Source of the DNA: Gemmatimonadota bacterium
GTDB taxonomy: Bacteria > Gemmatimonadota > Gemmatimonadetes > JACCXV01
Assembly: GCA_013696835.1 (NCBI GenBank)
Contig: JACCXV010000148.1
Span: forward strand, 1-17,960
Direction of reading: 5' to 3'
Length of the DNA stretch: 17,960 nt
Positions 7,093 through 15,121 of the stretch are shown here, piece by piece. The position numbers were made by a program, and so were the translations under genes. The notes beneath the pieces were generated by a model. That model saw only the letters and a list, made by a program, of their open reading frames with translations, ran no database searches and was not told the origin of the DNA. Positions within the stretch are counted from its first letter, which is position 1. Each line of letters begins with the position of its first letter.

Positions 7093-7803
7093 GTGGCGCT
7101 CGTCACCGGGTCCGGCCGTCGCCTGGGAGCCGAGCTCGCGGTGGCGTTCGCCGTCGCCGGCTATGACGTGGCGATCCACCACCACGCATCTCGCGATGGC
7201 GCCGAGCGCACGCGCATCCGGGCCGCCGCGGAGGGCGGGCAGGCGGCCGTCTTCCAGGCCGACCTGCGCGAGGCGGCCGAGATCGAGCGCCTCTTCCAGC
7301 TCGTGTCGGAGCGTTTCGGCAGGCTCGACTGTCTGGTGAACAGCGCCGCGATCTTTCCGCTCGCCCCCTGGAGCGAGCTCACGCCGGAGACGTGGCACGA
7401 GGTCCTGGCGGTCAATCTCACCGCGCCGTTCCTGTGTGTGCGGGCCGCCGAGCCGCTGCTGCGAGCCGCAGGCGGGGGTCACGTGGTGAACGTCGTCGAC
7501 CTGGGCGCATTCGAGGCCTGGATCGACCGCCCCGCGAACGGCGTCTCCAAAGCGGGGCTGCTGAAGCTGACGCAGAGCCTCGCGCGCGCCCTCGCTCCCG
7601 ACATCCTGGTCAACGCCGTGGCGCCGGGGACGATTCACATGCCGGAGGAGCCCGCCCCGTACGCCCTGCCTTCGCCGCGCCGGCTGCCGCTGCGACGGTG
7701 GGGGGCTCCGGAGGACGTGGCGGAGGCCGTGCTGTTCCTCGCGCGGACGCGCCACGTCACGGGGCAGTGCATCGTGGTGGACGGGGGAAAGCTGCTGCTC
7801 TGA
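7093..7803 (+). CDS. Short-chain dehydrogenase/reductase-like protein (FolM/pteridine-reductase type), catalytic Tyr missing
   Basis: A GTG start at 7093, 53 bases after the previous stop, gives 236 residues, normal for a classical SDR. The Rossmann cofactor motif TGSGRRLG is at 6-13 with a basic RR pair as in NADPH-preferring pteridine reductases. Further motifs are LVNSAAIF (81-88), the WHEVLAVNLTAPF helix (101-113), VNVVD (132-136; the Asp at the Ser position also occurs in FolM-like proteins), VNAVAPGTI (173-181), and a C-terminal VTGQCIVVDGG (222-232). The active-site Y-x-x-x-K reads N149-G-V-S-K153, so the catalytic Tyr is replaced by Asn. Either a different residue supplies the proton or the protein binds ligand without normal SDR chemistry. 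It converges on fumC with only 3 bases between stops. Confidence 0.82.
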   Translation: MALVTGSGRRLGAELAVAFAVAGYDVAIHHHASRDGAERTRIRAAAEGGQAAVFQADLREAAEIERLFQLVSERFGRLDCLVNSAAIFPLAPWSELTPETWHEVLAVNLTAPFLCVRAAEPLLRAAGGGHVVNVVDLGAFEAWIDRPANGVSKAGLLKLTQSLARALAPDILVNAVAPGTIHMPEEPAPYALPSPRRLPLRRWGAPEDVAEAVLFLARTRHVTGQCIVVDGGKLLL

Positions 7804-7806
7804 CAG

Positions 7807-9258
7807 TCAATCTCGCTGCGTGCCCGTCATCGCGCGCGGGTCCAGGATGCGCCGCAGGTCGTCGGGAGGCAGGATCCCGTGGCGCAGCGCCACCGCCTCG
7901 ACAGTCTCACCGGTCTCGAGGGCTTCCTTCGATAGGGCCGCGGCTCGGTCGTACCCGATCCGGGGAGCGAGCGCCGTGGAGAGCATCAGGGAGAGCTTCG
8001 CGAGCTCGAGGCAGCGCGCCTCGTCGGCGACGATGCCCGCGACGCAGCGCAGCCTGAACGCGTCCGCCGCCCCCGCCAGGATCTCGATGGACTCCAGCAG
8101 GTTCCTGGCCATGAGGGGCATGCTCGTGTTCAGCTCGAACTCCCCGCCCCGGCCGCCCAGGGTGACGGCCAGGTCGTTGCCGATCACCTGCGCGGCGGCC
8201 TGCAAGAGGGCTTCGGACATCACCGGGTTGACCTTCCCGGGCATGATCGAGGATCCCGGTTGCGTGGCCGGCAAAGCGATCTCGCCGAGCCCGCAACGCG
8301 GGCCCGAGGCAAGCCAGCGGATGTCGTTGGCGATCTTGCCCAGGGACACGGCCAGGGTCTTGAGGGTGCCACTGGCCTGCACGACGGCGTCCCGCGCCCC
8401 CTGGGCCTCGAAGTGGTCCTCGGCTTCGCGAAAGGGGATCCCGGTGCGTGCGGCGAGCCGGGCGATCACACGGGACGCGAACTCGGGGTGCGCGTTCAGC
8501 CCTGTCCCGACGGCCGTGCCCCCGAGCGCCAGCTCCGTGAGTCCGGCGACGGCATCGTCGAGCCGCCGGCGGCCGTGGGCGACCTGGGTCGCGTAGCCTC
8601 CGAACTCCTGGCCCAGCATCACGGGCGTGGCGTCCTGCAGGTGCGTGCGCCCGCTCTTCACGACGTCGCGGAACGCGCGCGCGCGATCGCGCAGCGCCGC
8701 CTCGAGGTGCACGAGGGTGGGCAGGAGTGCCTGGTGAATGCGGCGGCAGGCGGCGAGGTGTGTCGCCGAGGGGATCACGTCGTTCGACGACTGTCCGAGG
8801 TTGACGTGGTCGTTGGGGTGGACCGGGGTCTTGCTGCCGAGCCGCCCCCCCAGGAGCTCGATCGCGCGGTTCGAGATCACCTCGTTGGCGTTCATGTTCG
8901 TCGAGGTTCCGGAGCCGGTCTGAAAGACGTCGAGGACGAACTCGGCGTCGTGACGGCCCTCCTCTACTTCGCGCGCAGCGTGCGCGATCGCCTTCCCCAG
9001 CTGGGGATCGAGTAGCCCGAGCTCCACGTTCACCGCTGCCGCGGCTTCCTTGATCATTCCCAGGGCGTGGAGGAACGCGGGCGGAAGTCGGATGCCGCTG
9101 ATGGGGAAGTTCTCCTGGGCCCGGCGCGTCTGCGCGCCGTAATAGGCGCCCTCGGGGACGCGAATCTCGCCCAGGGAGTCGCGCTCGAGTCGGTACCCGC
9201 CTTCGCAGGCGCCGTCGCCCGCCGGCACGTGCCCAGGCGTCCCGGCCCCGCCCGTCAT
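7807..9258 (-). CDS. fumC: Class II fumarate hydratase (fumarase C)
   Basis: Fumarase interconverts fumarate and (S)-malate in the TCA cycle. The 483-residue product is close to the usual length of about 465, with some 20 extra N-terminal residues before YRLERDSLGEIRVP. It carries the family landmarks: GSGTSTNMNANEV, HPNDHVNLGQSSND, SGRTHLQDATPV and the signature GSSIMPGKVNPVMSE. The ATG at 9258 overlaps the stop of the upstream sulfatase-like gene (ATGA), implying translational coupling. Longer open frame upstream of this ATG lies inside the sulfatase-like gene and lacks fumarase homology. Aspartase and argininosuccinate lyase share the signature, but the pattern (TSTNMNANEV, GEFELN) fits class II fumarase best. 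Placement at the end of an alkaline-phosphatase-superfamily operon is unusual. Confidence 0.93.
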   Translation of the reverse strand: MTGGAGTPGHVPAGDGACEGGYRLERDSLGEIRVPEGAYYGAQTRRAQENFPISGIRLPPAFLHALGMIKEAAAAVNVELGLLDPQLGKAIAHAAREVEEGRHDAEFVLDVFQTGSGTSTNMNANEVISNRAIELLGGRLGSKTPVHPNDHVNLGQSSNDVIPSATHLAACRRIHQALLPTLVHLEAALRDRARAFRDVVKSGRTHLQDATPVMLGQEFGGYATQVAHGRRRLDDAVAGLTELALGGTAVGTGLNAHPEFASRVIARLAARTGIPFREAEDHFEAQGARDAVVQASGTLKTLAVSLGKIANDIRWLASGPRCGLGEIALPATQPGSSIMPGKVNPVMSEALLQAAAQVIGNDLAVTLGGRGGEFELNTSMPLMARNLLESIEILAGAADAFRLRCVAGIVADEARCLELAKLSLMLSTALAPRIGYDRAAALSKEALETGETVEAVALRHGILPPDDLRRILDPRAMTGTQRD

Positions 9259-11066
9259 CGCGAGGCCGCGTTGGGCTTCACGTCCCGAAGCCATGCCCGC
9301 AGGGGCTCGAGCGTGCTGGCTGCGGCGCCCTTGGCGGGGAGCTTCGTCTCCTCCAGGGGGTCGCGGCGATAGTCGTAGACCTCTTCCGTTCCGTCCCCGT
9401 TCCGGATGTAGTGCAGTGTGCCCGCGTGCACGGATTTCATCAGCTTGCGCGAATTGCGCGGCAGGGTAGATGCCGGCTGCCCGGCGAACTCCGACAGCAG
9501 CGTGTCGGCGGTCAGCGCCGCGGCGCCGCTCTTCCACGCGCGTGCGAGTGAGGCGCCCGGGAATGGCGCGCCCTCCACACCGGCCAGGTCCATGATCGTC
9601 GCCGGCACGTCGCGGAGGCTCACCGCCTCACGCACCCGGAAGCCCGCGGGTGCTCGGGACGGGAAGTGGATGACGAGTGGCACGTGCAGCACCTGCCGGT
9701 AGAGGGTGTTCGCATGCGTGAACCAGCCGTGCTCGCCGAACTGCTCGCCGTGGTCGGCGGTGAGGATCACGACCGTCTTCCTGGCCCCTTCGCCGTCGCC
9801 AGCGGACAGCTGGCGAAACAGCGCGCCCAGGTGTGCGTCAAGCGCGGCGATCGCTCCGTCGTACGCGTCACGCTCGGCACGCACCTCGGCCGCGCTCATC
9901 TTGCGCTTGGCGACCCGCTTCGCCTGGTGCTTCCAGTGGACCATCTTCCAGTTCTTGCGCGGCTCTGGCGAGCCGAAGAGGGTGTCGTAGGGTGCGGGTG
10001 GCAGGTACGGCTCGTGGGCCTCGTAGTAGTTGAGGAAGGCGAAGAACGGCCGGTCCCCGTCGCCGTCCCCCACCCAGTCGAGGAACGCGCGGTTCACGTC
10101 GCCGCCGTCCTTCCGGCCGAGGATGTCCCACGCGTCCAGCAGCCACCGCAGGCCGCGGCTGTTGGCCATGGTCTGCGCCAGCGACGAGCTCAGCACGAGC
10201 TCGGCGGCGGACACGCGGTAGTCCTCCCAGTGCAGGAATCCGCGGTCGAGGCCCTGCTCGTAGCCCGCGTACTCGATGTTGGCGACGAAGCCGGCCGTCC
10301 GGTAGCCCCTGTCGCGGAGCGCCTCGGCCAGCGTCGGCACGCCCCTGCCCAGCGGCGCGTCCCACTTCGCGAAGAGCTCGTGGGGGTAGCGTCCGGTGAA
10401 GAGGCTCGCGTGCGAGGGGGGCGTCCAGGGAGCCGTGGAGATCGCCTGCTCGAAGACGACGCCTTCCCGGGCCCAGCGGTCGAGGCTCGGCGTCGTGGGA
10501 CGCGCGTACCCGTACAGGCCCATGCTCTGCGCCCGCACGGTGTCCAGCACGAGCAGCAGGACGTTGGGCGCGTCCGAGGTCGCCGCGGGCAAGCTGCGCT
10601 CCGCCTGCCACGCCCTCGCGGAGCGCCAGCCCGACACGCCCAGGGCGAGGGCGAGGACGACCGCGCCCACCCAGGGGCCGCTGCGCCGCGCGAGGTGCCA
10701 GACGGATTGCGCACGTGGGGCGAGGATGCGGGACGCCTGGAGCGCCAGGCCGGCGCCGAGGACGACAGCCGCGAGGCGGTGGAGCCCCGGGTACAGCAGA
10801 GCCAGGCTGACTGCGAAAAGGAACGTCACCAGGAAGAGCGCGGCGCGCGGAGTTCGGAGGCCGCCGTGCACGCGACCCAGCGCGAGCAGCAGCGCCGCCG
10901 CGCCGGCGAACAGGAGGGCGTCGGCAACCGGCGCCATCCACACGAAGTGCGGTCCGAAGAAGAGCGACTTGCCGAGCACGCGCTGCTGGATCACGAGGCG
11001 GAGGAACACCTCCACCAGACCCGTCAGCGCTCCGGCCCATGCCGCGACGAGCAGCACGGAGGGCAC
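9255..11066 (-). CDS. Membrane-anchored sulfatase-like/alkaline phosphatase superfamily protein
   Basis: The 603-residue product starts with GTG at 11066, preceded by GAAGGGG eight bases upstream. Five hydrophobic segments (about 4-26, 41-64, 75-93, 98-115, 131-147) form an N-terminal membrane domain. The rest is a sulfatase-fold domain, probably outside the cytoplasmic membrane. It starts PNVLLLVLDTVRAQSMGLYG with metal-binding Asp175, continues with TAPWTPPSHASLFTGRYPHE (211-230), and has the second metal site TADHGEQFGEHGWFTHANTL. True sulfatases have Cys or Ser, matured to formylglycine, at the first position of C-x-P-S-R. Here Thr215 occupies it and His219 replaces Arg, so a Thr nucleophile as in phosphoethanolamine/phosphoglycerol transferases is more likely than sulfatase chemistry. 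The substrate is unknown. The gene follows the preceding phosphatase gene by 29 bases and overlaps fumC by 4. Confidence 0.85.
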   Translation of the reverse strand: MPSVLLVAAWAGALTGLVEVFLRLVIQQRVLGKSLFFGPHFVWMAPVADALLFAGAAALLLALGRVHGGLRTPRAALFLVTFLFAVSLALLYPGLHRLAAVVLGAGLALQASRILAPRAQSVWHLARRSGPWVGAVVLALALGVSGWRSARAWQAERSLPAATSDAPNVLLLVLDTVRAQSMGLYGYARPTTPSLDRWAREGVVFEQAISTAPWTPPSHASLFTGRYPHELFAKWDAPLGRGVPTLAEALRDRGYRTAGFVANIEYAGYEQGLDRGFLHWEDYRVSAAELVLSSSLAQTMANSRGLRWLLDAWDILGRKDGGDVNRAFLDWVGDGDGDRPFFAFLNYYEAHEPYLPPAPYDTLFGSPEPRKNWKMVHWKHQAKRVAKRKMSAAEVRAERDAYDGAIAALDAHLGALFRQLSAGDGEGARKTVVILTADHGEQFGEHGWFTHANTLYRQVLHVPLVIHFPSRAPAGFRVREAVSLRDVPATIMDLAGVEGAPFPGASLARAWKSGAAALTADTLLSEFAGQPASTLPRNSRKLMKSVHAGTLHYIRNGDGTEEVYDYRRDPLEETKLPAKGAAASTLEPLRAWLRDVKPNAASR

Positions 11067-11095
11067 GCGTCCGGCCCCTTCGCCGCGCCCGTCGA

Positions 11096-12544
11096 TCAGA
11101 TGTAGCCCAGACCGCTCAGGCGCTCGCGAACGACGTCCTCCTCACTCGCACCCAGCGCGGTAACCGCGCCTCCTGCCACGAGCGAGCGGCCCTGCATGGA
11201 GGGCGGCACGTCGTAGCCCCCGAGCTCCAGGAGCGTCGGCGCGACGTCCAGCAGATGCGCTCCCTCGACCTCGCCCTGCAGGGGACTGTTGGACGCGGCC
11301 AGGATGAAGCTGCCGAACTGCGCGTGGTTGCAGTCGTCGGGACCGGTGTCGTTCTCCTGCAGGTGAAGCGACGGATACCCCACGCCGCCGATCGACCGCC
11401 AGGAGAGCGCGCCGAAGTGCACGATGAGATCCGGCGCCACGTTGCGCACGTTGCGATAGACCTCCTCCGGCTTGAAGGCGAGCGTGCCGAGGGCACGGCC
11501 GCCCTCGTCCGGCGTGGCCTCGAAGCGGGCCTTGACCTCGTCGCGGAACGATTCGTAGTCGCCAGGCTCGATCACCCCCTGCGGTTCGCGGCCCTTCACG
11601 TTGAGGAACACGCGGGCGTAGTAGCCGCCCTCGCTCCACACCGTGGTGCGGTCCCAGTTCACGTCGAGCTTCTCGAACGGGGTGACGGCCTTGGGGTACT
11701 CGTTCAGGACGAGCAGTCCCTCGCGAACGAGCCACTCGTTGACGCAGAAGCCGCCGTCCAGCTTCTGCGCGCCATGGTCCGACACGACGAGCACGACGGT
11801 GTCGTCGGCGAGCAGCTCGAGCAGTGAGCCAAGCTCCTCGTCCAGATAGCGGTAGTAGTCGCGGATGACCTCCTGGTACGCGTTCCCGGGCTCGTGCAGG
11901 ACGTGCTCGGGATCGTGGTACTTCCAGAAGCCGTGGTGCACGCGATCGAGGCCGATCTCCACGAACTGGAAGTAGTCCCATTCCGTCTCGCGCAGGTAGT
12001 GGCGCACGACCTCGAAACGCTTCCGGCTGCCGGCGAAGATCTCGTCGCGGAGCCACGCCTTGTCGTCGGTGCGGAAGCCCTTCACGTCCACCGGATACTC
12101 GCCGACGAGTCGCTCGATCACCGCCTTCTCACCCGCCGGATGGGTCCAGCCATCCTTCGTCGTGTCGGGCGTCATGAAGCAGCCCACGCTGACTCCGTTC
12201 ACCTTGCGCGGCGGGTACCCCGGCGGCACCCCGATCACCACGGAGCGGCGGCCCTCGCGCGCGATCTGGTCCCAGATCGCGAGCTCCTGGATGGAGCGGG
12301 CGTTGACGATGCGGAGCCCGCCGTACGAATGGTCGGATCGGTTGCGGAAGCCGTAGACCCCCAGCGAGCCCGGATCCTGGCTGGTCGACATGCACATCCA
12401 GGCCGGCACGGTGATGGGCGGCACCACGCTCTCCATGCGGCCATAGCAGCCGGCCTCCATCAGACGGCGGAAGTTCACGAGGCGCTCGTCACCCAGCAGC
12501 AGCTCGGGTGCGGCGCAGTCCAGACCCACGACGAGGATCTTCAC
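11096..12544 (-). CDS. Alkaline phosphatase family protein (type I phosphodiesterase/nucleotide pyrophosphatase-like), second copy
   Basis: The 482-residue product starts with GTG at 12544, overlapping the upstream stop (GTGA); the family start MKILVVGLDCAAPELL follows directly, which fixes it. The fold is the metal-dependent alkaline phosphatase superfamily: Asp9 (first metal ligand), likely Thr45 nucleophile in PPITVPAWM, EIGLDRVHHGFWKYH (197-210) and VVSDHGAQ (253-260) with the Asp-His metal ligands, and a C-terminal 'HLLDVAPTLLELGGYDVP' segment as in phosphodiesterase/phosphoglycerate mutase-like members. There is no signal peptide or membrane helix, so it is probably cytosolic. It hydrolyses or transfers a phospho-ester of unknown identity. 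It is a divergent paralogue of the gene immediately upstream, so the two may act on related substrates or as a pair. Confidence 0.85.
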   Translation of the reverse strand: MKILVVGLDCAAPELLLGDERLVNFRRLMEAGCYGRMESVVPPITVPAWMCMSTSQDPGSLGVYGFRNRSDHSYGGLRIVNARSIQELAIWDQIAREGRRSVVIGVPPGYPPRKVNGVSVGCFMTPDTTKDGWTHPAGEKAVIERLVGEYPVDVKGFRTDDKAWLRDEIFAGSRKRFEVVRHYLRETEWDYFQFVEIGLDRVHHGFWKYHDPEHVLHEPGNAYQEVIRDYYRYLDEELGSLLELLADDTVVLVVSDHGAQKLDGGFCVNEWLVREGLLVLNEYPKAVTPFEKLDVNWDRTTVWSEGGYYARVFLNVKGREPQGVIEPGDYESFRDEVKARFEATPDEGGRALGTLAFKPEEVYRNVRNVAPDLIVHFGALSWRSIGGVGYPSLHLQENDTGPDDCNHAQFGSFILAASNSPLQGEVEGAHLLDVAPTLLELGGYDVPPSMQGRSLVAGGAVTALGASEEDVVRERLSGLGYI

Positions 12545-14409
12545 GGGAGCAGCGACTCTCCTTCCATGGCCGGTCCGCGGGGGGCGCCGAGGGCCGCGAG
12601 GATGGTGGGTGCCAGGTCCCGCAGATGGGCCCCCGCGCCGTCGAAGGGCCGGTTCATCAGCAGGACGCCGGGCACCAGCTCGGGATCGATGATGTGGTCG
12701 CCTCCCCACCGCTTCACGTTGTCCTCGAACTGCACCTCGGGAATCCCGCCCAGCGCCGTGCTCCAGGAGGCGCGGTACCCCGCGGCAAAGTTCACCACCA
12801 CGTCCGGCGACTCCTCGACGTAGGGCCCCGCGTACGCCTGCTCCCGCGTGGACGCTCCGCGAACGGCGACGACGGCGCGATCCGGGTCAGCGAGCCCCGT
12901 GAGACCGGCGGCGATCGAGGCGCGCAGCGTGGGGGCCTCGTCCGAAGCCACGATGCCCTTGGCCTCGCGTCCCTGCAGGTTCAGGTAGACGCTGCCGAGT
13001 CCCAGGGCGTAGGCCCGCGTGCGCTCCCAGTCCACGTGCCGGAGCATGTCGCCGGCTGCCTCCCCGGGCCGCACCCCGGTCTGCAGCGCGAGCAGCCCCT
13101 GGTCGTGCAGCCAGGTGTTCAGGTTCACGCCCCGCTGGAAGCTGCTGAAGCCGTGGTCGCTCAGCACCACACACAGCGTGCGATCGTCGACGTGCTCGAG
13201 GGCGCGGCCCACGATGGCGTCGCAGGCGCGGTAGTTTTCCTCGATGACCCGGGCGAGCTCAGGATTCGCGCGCGCGTCGCCGTCGCGGTTGGCGGGATGA
13301 TCGGGCTCGCGGAAGCGCCAGAACATGTGCTGCACGCGGTCGGGGGTGTCGAAGAGACAGAAGAGCAGCCCGTCGTCCAGGCGCGCCAGCTCGTGCTGAA
13401 GCATCGCCTCGCGCTCGGCAAGGACGAGGTTGCACTGGTCGAGATACGCGACCTCGTCGAAGCGGCCGTTGTTGAGGCCTCCGTGGTCCTCCACCATGCC
13501 CGTCGTGTAGAACGTCCCCAACCGATCGGCGAGCTCCTTCGGATACTCGGCCGGGGTGCCCACCGGAAAGAGCGGCGCCTCGGGGTCGAAGTTTACGGGC
13601 GAGGCGTGCAGCTCGAGCGGATCGACTCCCCGCAGGTGGAAGCGCACGACGCCGCTCACCGACTGGAGCAGCCCAGTCTTGAAGCGTACGCGCAGCCAGC
13701 CGCTCCACGCGCCCTGTGCCACGTCGAGGGCCCGTGGCTGCCCCTCGGAGGCGAGGACGACGCGGCCCGCGGCGCGGTCCACGCGGATCCGCAGGGGAAA
13801 CTCGAAGTTGCCGCGCGTCCGCGGGTTGCGCGGACCGATCACGTGCGTGTCGAACGTTCCATCGGCCCCTCCACGCAGCGTGATCACGTTCTCGCTCTCC
13901 TCGGGCTTCACCCCTTCGGCCGACGTGTAGAAGGTGGATGTGCCGAGGCCCCCACGCAGGTCGGGCACGCCCATCCCTGCAAGCATTCGGCCGCGAAAGA
14001 CGTCGGGTGGGAACGTGCAGGGGCAGCGCACGACGGTGGACGGGATGCCGGCGGCGGACAGCAGCTCCCAGACGGGCGTACCCCGCCGCAGGTTCACCGC
14101 CCTGGGCGGCAGGAAGGCATTCTTCTGCTCGTACCGGTTGAGCGAGAAGTCTGGCAGGTAGGTGCGGGGATCGCGCCGGATGAAGTCGAAGATCCCGTGT
14201 CCGCCCGGATTGACGCCGGTGGCGAACGTGGACCAGGCGACCGGCGTCTGGGCGGGGGAGGTGGTCCGGACCCGCGCGAGCCCGCCCCCGTTGCGCAGGC
14301 GCCGCAGATGCGGCATTTCGCCAGCCTCGAGCATGCGCTCGACGATGGTCGGCTCCAGGCCGTCGAGGCCGACGACCACGACCTTGTGAAACCTGCGAGA
14401 GGAGCTCAT
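12541..14409 (-). CDS. Alkaline phosphatase family protein (type I phosphodiesterase/nucleotide pyrophosphatase-like), first copy
   Basis: The 622-residue product has the same fold as the next gene. VVVGLDGLEP places Asp16 as first metal ligand, SPAQTPVAWSTFATG (51-65) gives Thr55 as likely nucleophile, FDTPDRVQHMFW (353-364) and LSDHGFSSFQRGVNLNTWLH (416-435) supply the other metal ligands, and it ends with a DLAPTILAALGAP segment. About 200 residues between Asp/Thr and the second metal site (roughly 150-300) form a beta-rich insert absent from its shorter neighbour. No signal peptide or membrane span is visible. The ATG at 14409 has no good ribosome site. It is the first large gene of the minus-strand block and overlaps the next by 4 bases (GTGA). 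The substrate cannot be read from sequence. Confidence 0.85.
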   Translation of the reverse strand: MSSSRRFHKVVVVGLDGLEPTIVERMLEAGEMPHLRRLRNGGGLARVRTTSPAQTPVAWSTFATGVNPGGHGIFDFIRRDPRTYLPDFSLNRYEQKNAFLPPRAVNLRRGTPVWELLSAAGIPSTVVRCPCTFPPDVFRGRMLAGMGVPDLRGGLGTSTFYTSAEGVKPEESENVITLRGGADGTFDTHVIGPRNPRTRGNFEFPLRIRVDRAAGRVVLASEGQPRALDVAQGAWSGWLRVRFKTGLLQSVSGVVRFHLRGVDPLELHASPVNFDPEAPLFPVGTPAEYPKELADRLGTFYTTGMVEDHGGLNNGRFDEVAYLDQCNLVLAEREAMLQHELARLDDGLLFCLFDTPDRVQHMFWRFREPDHPANRDGDARANPELARVIEENYRACDAIVGRALEHVDDRTLCVVLSDHGFSSFQRGVNLNTWLHDQGLLALQTGVRPGEAAGDMLRHVDWERTRAYALGLGSVYLNLQGREAKGIVASDEAPTLRASIAAGLTGLADPDRAVVAVRGASTREQAYAGPYVEESPDVVVNFAAGYRASWSTALGGIPEVQFEDNVKRWGGDHIIDPELVPGVLLMNRPFDGAGAHLRDLAPTILAALGAPRGPAMEGESLLP

Positions 14410-14524
14410 CGGAGGGTGGCGGAGCCTTGAGAGTGCGGATCAGCCGCGCCCGGCCAGCTATCAGCCGGGCGAAGAACGGGGGGGAGCGCCGCGTAGGCGG
14501 TGGGGCCCGTGGGGGGGCGCGAAA

Positions 14525-14550
14525 GCCGCCGCCGGCAGGCGCGCGGCGGC
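14525..14550 (-). terminator. GC hairpin just after the small membrane-protein gene
   Basis: GCCGCCGC (14525-14532) pairs with GCGGCGGC (14543-14550). On the minus strand it follows the stop codon of the small gene by 7 bases and is followed by TTTCGCG, only a short T-run. It could be a weak terminator or attenuator that lowers expression of the phosphatase genes relative to the small gene. The rest of 14410-14557 shows no gene. Confidence 0.35.
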
Positions 14551-14557
14551 TGCGGAA

Positions 14558-14758
14558 TCAGGCGTCGGTGCGGCGCGACTCCGCCGAGGTCCTCGTGAAG
14601 AGGTCGCGGACCCTGCGCACCGCCGCGAGAGCGCGATGCCAGAAGATCATGAGAAAGCCCATGACCGCCCCGAGGATCGAGGTCAGCGGGAGCAACTGAT
14701 CGGGTCCCACGTAGAGCGGGATGGGGGTCAGGGTGGCGACGACGGTATCGACGAGCAT
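14558..14758 (-). CDS. Small single-pass membrane protein of unknown function
   Basis: The 66-residue product has a polar/hydrophobic N-terminus (MLVDTVVATLTPIPLYVGPD), one strong membrane helix (about 22-40, PLTSILGAVMGFLMIFWHR) and a basic cytoplasmic tail rich in Arg (VRRVRDLFTRTSAESRRTDA). The ATG at 14758 is preceded by AGAGAGG at a suitable distance, which supports real translation. It lies 148 bases upstream of the first alkaline phosphatase gene on the same strand, with a GC hairpin between. I do not recognise the family. By position it could be a membrane partner or anchor for the cytosolic phosphatase-like proteins. Confidence 0.65.
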   Translation of the reverse strand: MLVDTVVATLTPIPLYVGPDQLLPLTSILGAVMGFLMIFWHRALAAVRRVRDLFTRTSAESRRTDA

Positions 14759-15121
14759 GACGGCGACCTCTCTCGTGAACGATGAAGGATCCGGCCTGTT
14801 CCGCGCCGCAAAGGATCGCTGTTGCGGGCGCGTACCACACTACGGCCTTGGAGGGATGCGGCTCGCCCTCACGATGTAGTTTCCACGACCGCACGAGGTC
14901 GCGTCGGAGGTGGCTCGTACCCGCCAGGCGGGGGTTGGGTCCGATCGCGCGCATTCGCGGGCCTGCTCCCGTTGTTTCGGAGCCGGAAAAAGGTAAATTC
15001 GCTCCTTCCGCGGCCCGGCGGCAACCCCCGACCCGTGTTCCGGGCGTTCCCCCCCCGCTGCCCGTCGGGCACGTGAGCGCCACGGCGGACTGCGCGGGCC
15101 CGCCACTCCCCGACGAGGTCC
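14759..15121 (+). promoter_or_regulatory. Divergent intergenic region; no gene seen
   Basis: These 363 bases separate the minus-strand small-protein/phosphatase block from the plus-strand pyruvate dehydrogenase operon and must hold both promoters. Open frames here lack coding character and recognisable products. I see a small hairpin CCCGC-CAG-GCGGG (14920-14932), a candidate promoter at 14972-14999, and a C-rich leader up to the pdhA ribosome site (GAGG just before the ATG at 15122). No riboswitch class was recognised. Confidence 0.6.
14972..14999 (+). promoter_or_regulatory. Candidate promoter for the pyruvate dehydrogenase operon
   Basis: TTGTTT (14972-14977) and TAAATT (14994-14999) are spaced by 16 bases and form the only clearly AT-rich patch in the divergent region. 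Each matches the sigma-70 consensus only partly (3 and 4 of 6). Transcription from here would give a leader of about 115 bases before pdhA. Confidence 0.35.

Noticed and set aside
9259..9537. A 93-codon N-terminal extension of fumarase
   Set aside because: It lies within the coding sequence of the sulfatase-like gene and does not resemble fumarase; the ATG at 9258 gives a normal start with a typical ATGA overlap.
9666..11105. A long plus-strand frame opposite the sulfatase-like gene
   Set aside because: The product is Arg/Glu/Val-rich without domains, whereas the minus strand encodes clear metal-site and membrane motifs.
12508..14430. A 640-codon plus-strand frame opposite the first alkaline phosphatase gene
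   Set aside because: It is an antisense shadow caused by high GC; the opposite strand has the conserved Asp, Thr and Asp-His-Gly motifs.
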